Assembly: GCF_040681875.1 (NCBI RefSeq)
Contig: NZ_JBFAZP010000003.1
Span: forward strand, 186,001 to 250,000
Direction of reading: 5' to 3'
Source: Longispora sp040681875
Lineage (GTDB): Bacteria; Actinomycetota; Actinomycetes; Mycobacteriales; Micromonosporaceae
DNA: 64,000 nt
Below the pieces are notes generated by a model. That model had not been told where the DNA came from and searched no databases. It saw only the letters and a program-made list of their open reading frames with translations. A program made the translations under genes and the position numbers. Positions 54,252-62,989 of this stretch are shown piece by piece. How positions within the stretch are numbered: the stretch's first letter is position 1; each line of letters starts with the position of its first letter.

Positions 54252-54797
54252 CTAGGCCGGGATCGTCAACGTCTGACCCGCGTTGATCAGGTCCGGGTTG
54301 GCGATGCCGTTCGCGCTGGCGATCTTCTGGTACTGGTTGCCGTCGCCGTAGAACCGCTCCGCGATGCCCCACAGGGTGTCGCCGTCGACCACGGTGTACG
54401 TCTGGGCGGCCGGCGCGGCGGCGGCGGGCTCGGCGGCGGCCGGGGCCGGGGCCTCCAGCGCCTCGCCGTTGGAAGTGTTCGACGTCCACAGCACGGCGCC
54501 GTCGCCACCGGACAGCACGAGCTCGCGGTCGTTGCGCAGGGTCAGCGACGTGCCCGAGCCGGACGTGTCGGTCGCCCACACGGCCGAGTTGTCGGACGTG
54601 TACAGCACGAAGTTGCCGTCGGACTGCAGCTCGGCGCGCACGGCGCCCTTGCCCTCGGTGCCGCTCGACCAGGCCACGTCGGCGTCGGTGTAGAGCACCA
54701 GGTTGCCGTCGCCCTGCAGGCGCACCGCGTGCTTGCCGTTGTTCGAGGTGAGCTTCTGCTCCACGCCGAGGCTCTCGCCGGACTTCAAGGTGTCCAT
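54252..54797 (-). CDS. B-type lectin/LysM protein without signal peptide
   Basis: 181 residues from ATG 54797 with AGAAAGGG 5 nt upstream. Three mannose-lectin strands follow each other: RLQGDGNLVLYTD and LQSDGNFVLYTSD keep the QxDxNxVxY sugar site, and the third (LRNDRELVLSGGD) is degenerate. After a Pro/Ala linker, TYTVVDGDTLWGIAERFYG begins a LysM repeat. No signal peptide or lipobox is seen, so it is cytosolic or exported in another way. Confidence 0.88.
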   Translation of the reverse strand: MDTLKSGESLGVEQKLTSNNGKHAVRLQGDGNLVLYTDADVAWSSGTEGKGAVRAELQSDGNFVLYTSDNSAVWATDTSGSGTSLTLRNDRELVLSGGDGAVLWTSNTSNGEALEAPAPAAAEPAAAAPAAQTYTVVDGDTLWGIAERFYGDGNQYQKIASANGIANPDLINAGQTLTIPA

Positions 54798-54862
54798 CTT
54801 GACCCTTTCTCCGATGTATTGGTCAGCCGGAAGCGTAACCGTATCGGAGTAAAAGGGACGTA

Positions 54863-55318
54863 CTAACCCGCCGGTTGGCAGTTGAGCTTCTTCGCGGTCG
54901 CCGCCGGCACGTACTGCTCCGTGCAGAGCTGCCCCGGGCCGGCCGTCAGCGCGCGCCAGCTCTTCGTCGTCGCGTCGTAGGCGAACAGCACCCGGGCGCT
55001 CTGCATCGGGCCGACGGCGCTGGCGAGCGCGAAGTTGTCCTGGCAGACCACCTTCTCCAGCTTCTCGGGGGCGCCCGCGCCCAGGTACACCGCGTCGAAG
55101 GTCTTCAGGTCCGTCAGCAGTTTGTCCGCGGCCACCGGGCACGCCTTCACGCCCGGGGCGGCGGGGGTGGCCTTCACCGTGGACGGTGGGGTCGGGCTCG
55201 GCAGGGCCACGGTGAGGGTGGGCTCCGGGGTGGGGGCGTCCTTCGCGCCGTCTCCGCAGCCGGCCAGCGCGAGGGGAAGGAGGCTGACGACGGCAGCCGT
55301 GCGGACGATGCGGTGCAC
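54863..55318 (-). CDS. putative lipoprotein
   Basis: 151 residues from GTG 55318. Signal MHRIVRTAAVVSLLPLALAGC ends in lipobox LAGC (Cys 21), followed by a Pro/Thr-rich linker. Three further Cys (in KACPVAADK, VVCQDNFAL and QLCTEQYVP) plus a C-terminal LNCQ suggest two disulphides. No family is recognised; surface anchoring is the only inference. It is divergent from an ABA4-like gene. Confidence 0.75.
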   Translation of the reverse strand: MHRIVRTAAVVSLLPLALAGCGDGAKDAPTPEPTLTVALPSPTPPSTVKATPAAPGVKACPVAADKLLTDLKTFDAVYLGAGAPEKLEKVVCQDNFALASAVGPMQSARVLFAYDATTKSWRALTAGPGQLCTEQYVPAATAKKLNCQPAG

Positions 55319-55397
55319 TGCGTTCCTCCAGAAGGGTGGGTTGCGCGATGCTACCCCCTATACTCGGCGCGGCGACACGCGCCGGTGGAGGTGACCC

Positions 55398-55823
55398 GTG
55401 CGGACCGTGTTCTCCGCGATCTTCTCGATGGCCGCGCCGTTCTGGGCGCTGATGATCCTGGCCCCGACCTGGTCGTGGACCCGGCGGATCGTGTCCTCGC
55501 CGTGGATCGCCGCCCCGCCGGCCGTGGTGTACCTGCTCCTGGTCATCCCTGACATCACGACGATCCTGCCTGCGGTGGCCAGCCCGTCCCTCGACGGCAT
55601 CCGCGACCTGCTCGGCACCCCGCTGGGCGCGACCGTCGGCTGGGCGCACTTCATCGCGTTCGACCTGTTCGTCGGCCGGTGGATCTACCTCGACAGCCGC
55701 GAACGCCGGATCCACCCGCTGGTCACGGGGCCGATCCTGCTGGTGACCATCCTGCTCGCCCCGATCGGGCTACTGGCCTACCTGCCGGTCCGCCACCTCC
55801 ACCGGCCCGACGAACCGCGGTAG
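55398..55823 (+). CDS. ABA4-like (DUF4281) membrane protein
   Basis: 141 residues from GTG 55398, with GGTGGAGGTG upstream. Four hydrophobic helices (about 8-22, 36-55, 76-92, 108-128); WAHFIAFDLFVGRWIYLDSR is the family signature. The plant relative ABA4 is needed for neoxanthin formation; the bacterial role is unknown, perhaps linked to carotenoids or lipids. TATACT (55359-55364) is an upstream -10 candidate. Its end overlaps the histidine-kinase gene by 54 nt. Confidence 0.8.
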   Translation: MRTVFSAIFSMAAPFWALMILAPTWSWTRRIVSSPWIAAPPAVVYLLLVIPDITTILPAVASPSLDGIRDLLGTPLGATVGWAHFIAFDLFVGRWIYLDSRERRIHPLVTGPILLVTILLAPIGLLAYLPVRHLHRPDEPR

Positions 55824-56978
55824 CCGCACCTCCGCGCGCAGCCCCGGGCCCGCGTCGGACAGCCGGACGGTGCCGTTGTGCGCGGCGACGAGTTCGCGGA
55901 CGATGGCCAGCCCCAGGCCGGTACCGCCGCCGCCGCGGCCGCGCGCGTCGTCGAGCCGGGTGAAGCGGCCGAACACCCGTTCGCGGTCCTCCGCCGGGAT
56001 GCCCGGGCCGTCGTCGGTGACCGTGACCAGGACCTGCGGGCCGTCGCGGGACACGTCGACGGCCACGGTGCCCCGGGCGTGCCGCAGCCCGTTGTCGACC
56101 AGGTTGGCCACGATCCGCTCCAGCTGGCCCCGGTCGCCGGACGTGGACTGCGGGGTGCCCGTGACGGCCACCGTCGGGTACCGGGCCCGCAGGCCGCGCA
56201 CCAGGTCCAGCAGCTCGACCGGTTCCCGCCGGGTGGACGCCCGCTCGTCGACCCGGGCCAGCAGCAGCAGGTCGTCGGTGAGCCGGTTGAGCCGGGCGAC
56301 ATCCGTGAGCAGCTCCTCCGGGTCGGCCTGCTCGCCGAGGTGCGCGGCGACCTCCAGCTGGGTGCGCAGGCTCGCCAGGGGGCTGCGCAGTTCGTGGGCG
56401 GCGTCGGCGACGAACGCGCGCTGCCGGGCCCGGGCCTCCTCGACGGGCCGCAGGGTCGCGCCCACCAGCCGCCACGCGATCGCGACCAGGCAGGCCAGGA
56501 GCAGCGGGAACGCGACCAGCAGGGTGGTGCGCAGCGCCCGGACGGTCTGCTGGGCGTCGCGCGCGGACACCGCGACGAGCACCGTGCCCTGCCCGGGCAC
56601 CGGGGCGGCGACGACCAGCGTCTCCCCTTCCGGCCCGCGCAGGTGGACGGTCTGACCGGTGCGGGCCCGGTCCAGGTCGTCCGGGCGCAGCAGCGCCACG
56701 AGCCGGTCGGCGCCGATGGAGGCGGCCAGGATCCGCCCGTCACCGTCGACGAGCTGCACGACCCCGGAACCACTCGTGGGTACCGGGTCGGACAGCTCCC
56801 CGGCCAGCGCCAGCTCCGCGACGTCGTTGGCCGTGTGCCGGGCGGTGTCCTCCAGCGAGCGGACCAGGGCGAACTTCAGGGCGAGGACGAGCAGCAGGCC
56901 GCCGAGCGCGAGGGTGGCGGCGACCCCGGCGGTGCCGAGCAGCACGAGCCGGGTCCGCAGGTCGAGGCGGCGGGTCAC
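55770..56978 (-). CDS. sensor histidine kinase
   Basis: 402 residues from GTG 56978. Helix 1 about 11-30 (LVLLGTAGVAATLALGGLLL), an extracytoplasmic domain, helix 2 near 155-170, then HAMP-like RLVGATLRPVEEAR, the dimerisation helix FVADAAHELRSPLASLR with phospho-accepting His, and N-, G1- and G2-box motifs (NLVDNGLRHA, VTDDGPGIP, GTGLGLAIV). It is the partner of the response regulator encoded upstream; 118 bp separate the two starts and stops. Confidence 0.92.
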   Translation of the reverse strand: MTRRLDLRTRLVLLGTAGVAATLALGGLLLVLALKFALVRSLEDTARHTANDVAELALAGELSDPVPTSGSGVVQLVDGDGRILAASIGADRLVALLRPDDLDRARTGQTVHLRGPEGETLVVAAPVPGQGTVLVAVSARDAQQTVRALRTTLLVAFPLLLACLVAIAWRLVGATLRPVEEARARQRAFVADAAHELRSPLASLRTQLEVAAHLGEQADPEELLTDVARLNRLTDDLLLLARVDERASTRREPVELLDLVRGLRARYPTVAVTGTPQSTSGDRGQLERIVANLVDNGLRHARGTVAVDVSRDGPQVLVTVTDDGPGIPAEDRERVFGRFTRLDDARGRGGGGTGLGLAIVRELVAAHNGTVRLSDAGPGLRAEVRLPRFVGPVEVADRQVGQ

Positions 56979-57097
56979 GGGAGCCGCCCGGACCGGTCGA
57001 CCGAACGGCCCGGCGGACCGTGGTGGCCCTGCCGGCCGGGCGCCCGCGTGCCGCCGGTCACCGGGCCGGGCCGGGAGGTCGCCGGCGTGCCGCCCAT
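56975..57097 (-). CDS. possible 40-residue ORF bridging regulator and kinase genes
   Basis: ATG 57097 overlaps the response-regulator stop (TGATG) and its TGA overlaps the kinase GTG (GTGA). The peptide begins MGGTPATSRPGPVTGG and is Gly/Pro/Arg-rich. Its only clear feature is the double overlap, which would link translation of the two genes. It could be chance in GC-rich DNA. Confidence 0.25.
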   Translation of the reverse strand: MGGTPATSRPGPVTGGTRAPGRQGHHGPPGRSVDRSGRLP

Positions 57098-57777
57098 CAC
57101 GCGCCCCGGTCGTCGGCGAGCCGGTACCCGAGTCCGCGCACCGTCTGCACCGACCGGCGCCCGAACGGCGCGTCGATCTTCCGCCGCAGGTACCCGACGT
57201 ACACCTCCACCACATTAGGGTCGGTGTCCGCGCCGGCCTCCCACACGTGGTCCAGGATCGCGATCTTGGAGCACGCGGTCCCCGGATGCCGGATCAGGTA
57301 CTCCAGCAGCGCGAACTCCTTGCTGGTCAGCGCGATGTCGACGTCCCCGCGCCGCACCTGCCGGCTGGCCGGGTCCAGGGTCAGGTCCCCGACGGCGAGC
57401 ACCGCCGGCCGTTCCGGGGCGCCCCGGCGCAACAGTGCCCGCAGCCGGGCCAGCAGCACCACGAACGAGAACGGCTTGGTCAGGTAGTCGTCGGCCCCGG
57501 CGTCGAGCCCGTCGGCCTGGTCGTACTCGCCGTCCTTGGCCGACAGCATCAGGACCGGCACCCAGTTGGCCTCGGCGCGCAGGGTGGCCACGATCCGGTA
57601 CCCCGACAGCCGGGGCAGCATGATGTCGAGGACGACGGCCGCGTAGTCGCCGTACCGGGCGGCCTCCAGGCCCTCGATCCCGTCGGCGGAGAGGTCCACG
57701 ACGAAGCCTTCGGCCTCCAGCCCCCGCTTCAGCGCCCGGGCCAGTCGTTCCTCGTCCTCCACCACCAGCAGCCGCAT
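57097..57777 (-). CDS. OmpR-family response regulator
   Basis: 226 residues from ATG 57777 (GTG 57783 in frame). LLVVEDEERLARALKRGLEA has the acidic pocket, VVLDIMLPRLSGYRIV the phosphorylated Asp and DYLTKPFSF the conserved Lys. A winged-helix DNA-binding domain follows (ALTSKEFALLEYLIRHPG and VYVGYLRRKIDAPFG). It is co-directional with the kinase and divergent from the LolA-like/ABC operon, its probable target. Confidence 0.95.
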   Translation of the reverse strand: MRLLVVEDEERLARALKRGLEAEGFVVDLSADGIEGLEAARYGDYAAVVLDIMLPRLSGYRIVATLRAEANWVPVLMLSAKDGEYDQADGLDAGADDYLTKPFSFVVLLARLRALLRRGAPERPAVLAVGDLTLDPASRQVRRGDVDIALTSKEFALLEYLIRHPGTACSKIAILDHVWEAGADTDPNVVEVYVGYLRRKIDAPFGRRSVQTVRGLGYRLADDRGA

Positions 57778-57858
57778 GCCCACAGCCTGCCACGCGCGCG
57801 GCCCCGCCCGGCGGCGCTCTCAGGCTCCTCACAGGGTCGGCGGCGCAGGATGGGGGGC

Positions 57859-58905
57859 ATGACTGACAACAGGCTTCGCTGGGCGGTCCCGGTCGGCATC
57901 GTCACCACCGTCGCGGCCGTCGTGGGATTCAGCCAGATCGCGGGCGCCACGGATGCGCCCGACCTGCCCAAACGCACCGCCTCCCAACTCCTCGTCGACC
58001 TGCGCGGGGCCCAGCTCGACGCCCTGAGCGGCACCGTCGTGCAGCGCGCCGACCTGGGGCTGCCGGCGTTCGCCGCCGCCGGGGGCGGCTCGGACTTCAC
58101 GTCCCTGGTGAGCGGCAACCACACCCTCAAGGTCTGGTACGCCGGCCCGGACAAGGTCCGCCTGGCCCTGCTCGGCACGCTCGGTGAGTCCGACGTGATC
58201 CGCAACGGCGACGACCTGTGGCTGTGGTCGAGCAAGGACCACAAGGCGGTGCACTCCAAGGTCACCGGGGAGCACAAGTCCGACCAGGGCCCGCTGGACC
58301 CGCAGAACCTGCCGAAGACCCCGCAGGAGGCGGCCGACCGGCTGCTGGCCACCATCGACCCGTCGACGGTCGTCACCACGGCCAGCAACGTCACGGTCGC
58401 CGGCCGGGCCGCGTACGACCTGATCCTCGCCCCGCGCGACAAGGACTCGCTGATCGGTTCGGTGCACGTGGCCGTCGATGGCGAGCGGCACGTCCCGCTG
58501 CGGGTGCAGGTCTTCGCGAAGGGCACCTCGGCGGCGGCGTTCGAGGTCGGCTTCCAGCAGATCTCGTTCGAGAAGCCGGGCGCCGAGCACTTCCAGTTCA
58601 CCCCGCCGCCCGGCACGGAGAAGTCCGAGGCCCCGGCCGCGCCCGGCCCGTCCGACCTGCCGCCGGTCGACGACGCCGCCAAGCCCGTGCTGAAGGGCAC
58701 CGGCTGGACCACGGTCGTCGTCGCGAAGCCCGGCACGATGCCGAAGGACGCCCGGGGCATCCTCGGCCAGCTGCCGAAGGTCAGCGGCGACTGGGGCAGC
58801 GGCCGGCTGCTGAGCTCGAAGCTGTTCTCCGCGCTGCTCACCGACGACGGTCGCGTGATCGTCGGCGCGGTCGCCCCGGCGAAGCTGTACGAGGCGGCCA
58901 AGTGA
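57859..58905 (+). CDS. LolA/RseB-like exported protein
   Basis: 348 residues. One N-terminal hydrophobic segment (about 8-30, WAVPVGIVTTVAAVVGFSQI) works as signal or anchor. The mature part, with ALSGTVVQRADLGLPAFA and LWLWSSKDHKAVHSKVTG, has the unclosed beta-barrel pattern of LolA/RseB/DUF2092 proteins that bind lipid or lipoprotein. Its stop overlaps the next gene (GTGA), so it is probably co-transcribed with the ABC exporter and controlled by the divergent two-component system. Confidence 0.75.
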   Translation: MTDNRLRWAVPVGIVTTVAAVVGFSQIAGATDAPDLPKRTASQLLVDLRGAQLDALSGTVVQRADLGLPAFAAAGGGSDFTSLVSGNHTLKVWYAGPDKVRLALLGTLGESDVIRNGDDLWLWSSKDHKAVHSKVTGEHKSDQGPLDPQNLPKTPQEAADRLLATIDPSTVVTTASNVTVAGRAAYDLILAPRDKDSLIGSVHVAVDGERHVPLRVQVFAKGTSAAAFEVGFQQISFEKPGAEHFQFTPPPGTEKSEAPAAPGPSDLPPVDDAAKPVLKGTGWTTVVVAKPGTMPKDARGILGQLPKVSGDWGSGRLLSSKLFSALLTDDGRVIVGAVAPAKLYEAAK

Positions 58906-59828
58906 CGTACCACCCCTTGGCGGTCCGCACCCAGGGCCTCACCAAGCGGTTCCGGGCCCAGGTCGCGGTGGACGCCGTCGACCTGGCCGTCCCGACCGGG
59001 GCCGTGTACGGCTTCCTCGGCCCGAACGGCTCCGGCAAGACGACCACGATCCGGATGCTGCTGAACCTGATCAGCCCGACGGCCGGCAAGCACGAGCTGC
59101 TGGGTACGCCGGCCGCCACCGCGCTGTCGAAGGTCGGCTCGCTGGTGGAGGGGCCGGCGTTCCACCCGTACCTGTCGGGGCGCGACAACCTGCGCCGGCT
59201 CGACGCGGCCGACCGCACCGCCGACGGGGCGACGGCCGCGACCCGGATCGACAGGGCCCTCGACCGGGTGGGGCTGCTGCCGGCGGCCCGCAAGCGCTAC
59301 CGGGCGTACTCGCTCGGTATGCGCCAGCGCCTGGCCCTCGCCGGCACCCTGCTCCAGCCCCGTGAGCTGCTCATCCTCGACGAGCCGACGAACGGGCTGG
59401 ACCCGCAGGGCACCCGGGAGGTCCGCAACATCATCGCGGGGCTGGCCGCCGAGGGTTCGACGGTGATGCTGTCGACGCACCTGCTGTCGGAGGTCGAGCA
59501 GATCTGCACCCACGTGGGCGTGATGCACCTGGGCAAGCTCGTCGCGCAGGGTTCGATCGACGCGATCCGGGGCCGGACCCTGCCGACCGCCCGGGTCGAC
59601 ACCGCCCTGCCCGAGGAGGCCGCCGCGACACTGCGCGGCCTGGGCCTGACCGACGTCGCGGTGGGGGAGTCCTCGGCCACCGGGCTGCTGGGCGAGATCG
59701 CCCCGGAGAAGGTCGTCGCCGCGCTGGTAGGGGACGGGGTGCCGGTGCGCGGCTTCGCGGTGCAGCGCCCCGACCTGGAGGAACTGTTCGTCACACTGAC
59801 CGGGGAGGGCTTCGATGTCAGCGGTTGA
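58902..59828 (+). CDS. ABC transporter ATP-binding protein
   Basis: 308 residues from GTG 58902. Walker A GPNGSGKTT (about 40-48), signature YSLGMRQRLALA (LSGGQ replaced by SLGMR, as in bacitracin/lantibiotic-type exporters), Walker B LLILDEPTNGLD and H-loop STHLLSEVE. It overlaps the upstream LolA-like gene by GTGA and the permease gene by 14 nt. It resembles BcrA-type ATPases, so export of an envelope-active peptide or lipid is possible. Confidence 0.92.
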   Translation: MTYHPLAVRTQGLTKRFRAQVAVDAVDLAVPTGAVYGFLGPNGSGKTTTIRMLLNLISPTAGKHELLGTPAATALSKVGSLVEGPAFHPYLSGRDNLRRLDAADRTADGATAATRIDRALDRVGLLPAARKRYRAYSLGMRQRLALAGTLLQPRELLILDEPTNGLDPQGTREVRNIIAGLAAEGSTVMLSTHLLSEVEQICTHVGVMHLGKLVAQGSIDAIRGRTLPTARVDTALPEEAAATLRGLGLTDVAVGESSATGLLGEIAPEKVVAALVGDGVPVRGFAVQRPDLEELFVTLTGEGFDVSG

Positions 59829-60666
59829 CGCGCCCGCACGGGTGGGCCGGCCGACGACCCGGTTCTTCCGTTCGGAACTGATGCTGATCTTCGGGCGGCG
59901 GCGCAACTGGGTGGGCCTGGCCATCCTCGCCGCCGTGCCGTTGATCATCGCCATCGCGGTGAAGGTCGACAACCCGGACAACGGCGGGGGCGGCGGCGGG
60001 GACTTCTTCTCCGCGATCACCGACAACGGGCTGTTCGTGGGGCTGGCCGCGCTGATGGTGGAGATCCCGCTGTTCCTGCCGCTGGCGGTGGCCACGATCT
60101 CCGGGGACTCCATCGCCGGGGAGGCCAACCAGGGCACCCTGCGGTACCTGCTGGCCGTGCCCGTGACCCGGGCCCGGCTGCTGGCGGTCAAGTTCGGGGC
60201 GCTCGTCGTGTTTTCGGCGACCGCCACCCTCGCGGTCGCGGTCACCGGGGTCGTCGCCGGGCTGGCCCTGTTCGGGGGCGGGCCGATGACCCTGCTGTCG
60301 GGTACCCAGATCGGGTTCTGGGGCGGGGTGGGCCGGCTGCTGCTGGTCTGCGGCTACGTCACGGTCTGCCTGACCGCGCTCGCCGCGATCGGGCTGTTCT
60401 TCTCCACCCTGACCGAGCAGCCCATCGGCGCGGGCGTGGCGGTGCTGATGCTGACGATCGTGAGCACCATCCTCGACGCGATCCCGCAGCTGTCGTTCCT
60501 CGGCCCGTATCTGCCGACGCACTACTGGTACGCGTTCGGTGACCTGCTGCGCGACCCGATCGCGATGAACTCGGTCGGGCCGGGGCTGCTGTCGGCGGCG
60601 GTGTACACGGCGATCTTCACGACGGCGGCGTGGGCGCGGTTCTCGTCGAAGGACGTGACGAGCTAG
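59815..60666 (+). CDS. ABC-2 type transporter permease
   Basis: 283 residues. An N-terminal cytoplasmic segment (RVGRPTTRFFRSELMLIFGR) is followed by six hydrophobic helices, typical of BcrB-like/ABC-2 permeases. GEANQGTLRYLLAVPVTRAR is the coupling region. The start lies 14 nt inside the ATPase gene. With the ATPase it forms the membrane part of an exporter probably regulated by the adjacent two-component system. Confidence 0.9.
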   Translation: MSAVDAPARVGRPTTRFFRSELMLIFGRRRNWVGLAILAAVPLIIAIAVKVDNPDNGGGGGGDFFSAITDNGLFVGLAALMVEIPLFLPLAVATISGDSIAGEANQGTLRYLLAVPVTRARLLAVKFGALVVFSATATLAVAVTGVVAGLALFGGGPMTLLSGTQIGFWGGVGRLLLVCGYVTVCLTALAAIGLFFSTLTEQPIGAGVAVLMLTIVSTILDAIPQLSFLGPYLPTHYWYAFGDLLRDPIAMNSVGPGLLSAAVYTAIFTTAAWARFSSKDVTS

Positions 60667-60705
60667 GACCTTCCACGGGTACCGGGCCGCGGGCCCGGCC
60701 CGATC

Positions 60706-60739
60706 GGGGCCTCGGAGCATGTGACTGCTCCGGGGCCCC
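60706..60739. terminator. 14-bp bidirectional terminator
   Basis: GGGGCCTCGGAGCA (60706-60719) pairs with 60726-60739 with one G-U, around a 6-nt loop. It sits between the convergent ABC permease and AraC-type genes. Confidence 0.75.
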
Positions 60740-60741
60740 GG

Positions 60742-61602
60742 TCACGCCCGCTCCACCGGGATCCACAACTGCGCGTCGGCGTGCGTGCCGTCCTCCGACA
60801 GCCGGGTCGACAGCACCTCCGGCCCCGGCACGCTCCGGTACGGGTTCGACGGGAACCACTGGGTGTACACGTCCCGCCACAGGTGCTGCAACGCGCGCGG
60901 GAACTCCCCGGAGCTGTCGAACACGGCCCACGTGCCGGCCGGCACGGTCAGCGTCTCCATGTCCTCCGGCGCGGCGGCCGACGTGACCGCCCCGTGCCAG
61001 TAGTCGAGCTCGGTGCCCTCCGCGCGCCCCTCGGCCAGGTTGTCGGTGACCGCGACGGCCCCTGAGGGTTCCCCGTCGGACAGGGCGGCGATCCGGTCGA
61101 GGGTGTCGCGGCCCAGGCCACGGAGGAACGCGACGATCGCCGGGTTCATCCCCTCGTGTACGAGCGGCACCCTCGCCCGCCTGCCCACCACGGTGAACGC
61201 CTCCCTGTCCACGATCCGGTACCGCATGGCACTGCTCCCTTCGACGACGAGACGGAAGGTCATCCGGGGCTGGGAGTACAGGGCCGCGCCCGTGCGCCGG
61301 GCCTCACCGGGGCCGACGCCGTGCAGGGCCCGGAACGCGCGCGCGAACGCCTCGCCCGATCCGTAGCCGTAGCGCACGGCGATGTCCAGCAGCGTGCGGT
61401 CCCCGGCGAGCACCTCGGCGCCGGCGACGGTGAGCCGCCGGCGCCGCACGTACTCGGCCAGGCCGACGCCCGCCAGGGCCGCGAACAGCCGCCGCAGGTG
61501 GTACTCCGACGTGACGGCGATCCGGGCCAGCTCCGCCATGTCGACCGGCTGGTCGAGGTGGGCTTCGAGGTGGTCCATGGCCCGGTTCAGCGGTTCCAGC
61601 AC
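60742..61602 (-). CDS. AraC-family regulator with GyrI-like effector domain
   Basis: 286 residues from GTG 61602 with GGGAGG upstream. Two HTH helices: PVDMAELARIAVTSEYHLRR and RTLLDIAVRYGYGSGEAFAR, then FRALHGVGPGEAR. The C-terminal part from about 120 (MRYRIVDREAFTVVGRRARV and LTVPAGTWAVFDSSGEFP) is the GyrI-like/bacterial-transcription-activator effector domain that binds cationic drugs or lipophilic ligands. A multidrug-response role is expected for the SoxS/Rob/BmrR group. Confidence 0.92.
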   Translation of the reverse strand: MLEPLNRAMDHLEAHLDQPVDMAELARIAVTSEYHLRRLFAALAGVGLAEYVRRRRLTVAGAEVLAGDRTLLDIAVRYGYGSGEAFARAFRALHGVGPGEARRTGAALYSQPRMTFRLVVEGSSAMRYRIVDREAFTVVGRRARVPLVHEGMNPAIVAFLRGLGRDTLDRIAALSDGEPSGAVAVTDNLAEGRAEGTELDYWHGAVTSAAAPEDMETLTVPAGTWAVFDSSGEFPRALQHLWRDVYTQWFPSNPYRSVPGPEVLSTRLSEDGTHADAQLWIPVERA

Positions 61603-61718
61603 TCCCGGCCTCCCTTCCTTGTGCCACCGAGCCTAGGAGGACGGCCCCGGGCCGGACCCGACTTCCCGTGCCCGCTCCGGTCGGGTCACCGGGCACCGGC
61701 GGCCCGCGGCGCGAACGG

Positions 61719-62984
61719 TCAGCCCGCCGTCCCGTCGCCGGGCGACTCCACCGCCGCCAACCGCCGCCGCAGGTGCTCCCGCTCGGGCTCGGTTCCGGCC
61801 AGCTCCAGCGCCTCCCGGTACGCCGCCGCCGCCTCCTGCCCCCGCCCCAACTGCCGGAGCAGGTCGGCCCGGGTCGCCGGGTACAGGTGGTACCCGCGCA
61901 GCTTCGGCTCGTCGGCCAGCGCGTCGAGCAGGGCCAGCCCCGCCTGCGGCCCGTCGCGCATCGCCACCGCCGCCGCCCGGTTGAGCGCGACGACCGGCGA
62001 CGGGGTGAGGCCGAGGAGCACGTCGTACAGGGCGACGATCTGCGGCCAGTCCGTGCCCGCCACGTCGGGGGCCTCGTCGTGCAGGGCGGCGATGGCGGCC
62101 TGCACCCCGTACGGGCCGGGCGGGCCGCCGGTCAGCGCCGCGAACACCGCCGCGGCGCCCTCGTCGATCATCGGGCGGTCCCAGCGGGTCCGGTCCTGGT
62201 CGGCGAGGAGCACGGGGGCGCCGTCGGGTCCGGTCCGGGCGGCGCGGCGGGCGTGCACGAGCAGCATCAGGCCGAGCAGGCCGGCGACCTCGCGTTCGGC
62301 GGGCAGCAGGCGGCGGAGGATCCGGGCGAGGCGGATGGCCTCCTCGGCGAGGTCCAGGCGTTGCAGGGTGGAGCCGGAGCTGGCCGCGTACCCCTCGGTG
62401 AAGATCGAATAGACGACCTGGAGCACCCCGGGCAGGCGTTCGGGCAGCTCGTCGGCGCCGGGCACCCGGAACGGGATCCGGGTGTCGCGGATCTTCTTCT
62501 TGGCCCGCACGATCCGCTGCGCCATCGTCGCGGCCGGCACCAGGAACGCCCGCGCGACCTCGACGGTGGTCAGGTCCGCCAGGCAGCGCAACGTCAGCGC
62601 GGCGCGGTCCTCGGCGGGCAGCGCCGGGTGCGCGCAGGTGAAGAACAGCCGCAGCCGCTCGTCGGGCAGTTCCCCGTCGGCGTCGGCGGGCGGCGCCGGG
62701 TCGGCCCGGTCGGCCTCGGCCTGCAGGATCGCCAACCGGGCGGCATAGGCCTTGTCCCGGCGGAGCCGGTCGACGGCCTTGCGCCGCGCCGTGGTCAGCA
62801 GCCAGGCCCCGGGCCGGGTCGGCACGCCGTCGACCGGCCAGTGGTTCAGCGCCGCCTCGATGGCCTCCGAGGCCACCTCCTCGGCCAGGTCCAGGTCGCC
62901 GAAGCGGTGGACGAGGGCGGCCAGCAGCCGGCCGCGTTCCTCCCGGAACACCGCCTCGACGGATGCGGCCGCCCGCTCGTCCAT
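61719..62984 (-). CDS. ECF sigma factor of the YCII-linked (ECF42) type
   Basis: 421 residues. RGRLLAALVHRFGDLDLAEE is region 2 and LTLRCLADLTTVEVARAFLV then PAATMAQRIVRAKKKIRDTR region 4. The long C-terminal extension (RDEAPDVAG-like ALHDEAPDVAGTDWPQIVAL, then ALNRAAAVAMRDGPQAGLAL) is a TPR-like domain of the DUF6596 type, diagnostic of ECF42. Its start is 5 nt after the YCII stop, the conserved pairing. No anti-sigma gene is adjacent. Confidence 0.93.
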   Translation of the reverse strand: MDERAAASVEAVFREERGRLLAALVHRFGDLDLAEEVASEAIEAALNHWPVDGVPTRPGAWLLTTARRKAVDRLRRDKAYAARLAILQAEADRADPAPPADADGELPDERLRLFFTCAHPALPAEDRAALTLRCLADLTTVEVARAFLVPAATMAQRIVRAKKKIRDTRIPFRVPGADELPERLPGVLQVVYSIFTEGYAASSGSTLQRLDLAEEAIRLARILRRLLPAEREVAGLLGLMLLVHARRAARTGPDGAPVLLADQDRTRWDRPMIDEGAAAVFAALTGGPPGPYGVQAAIAALHDEAPDVAGTDWPQIVALYDVLLGLTPSPVVALNRAAAVAMRDGPQAGLALLDALADEPKLRGYHLYPATRADLLRQLGRGQEAAAAYREALELAGTEPEREHLRRRLAAVESPGDGTAG

Positions 62985-62989
62985 CGCGC

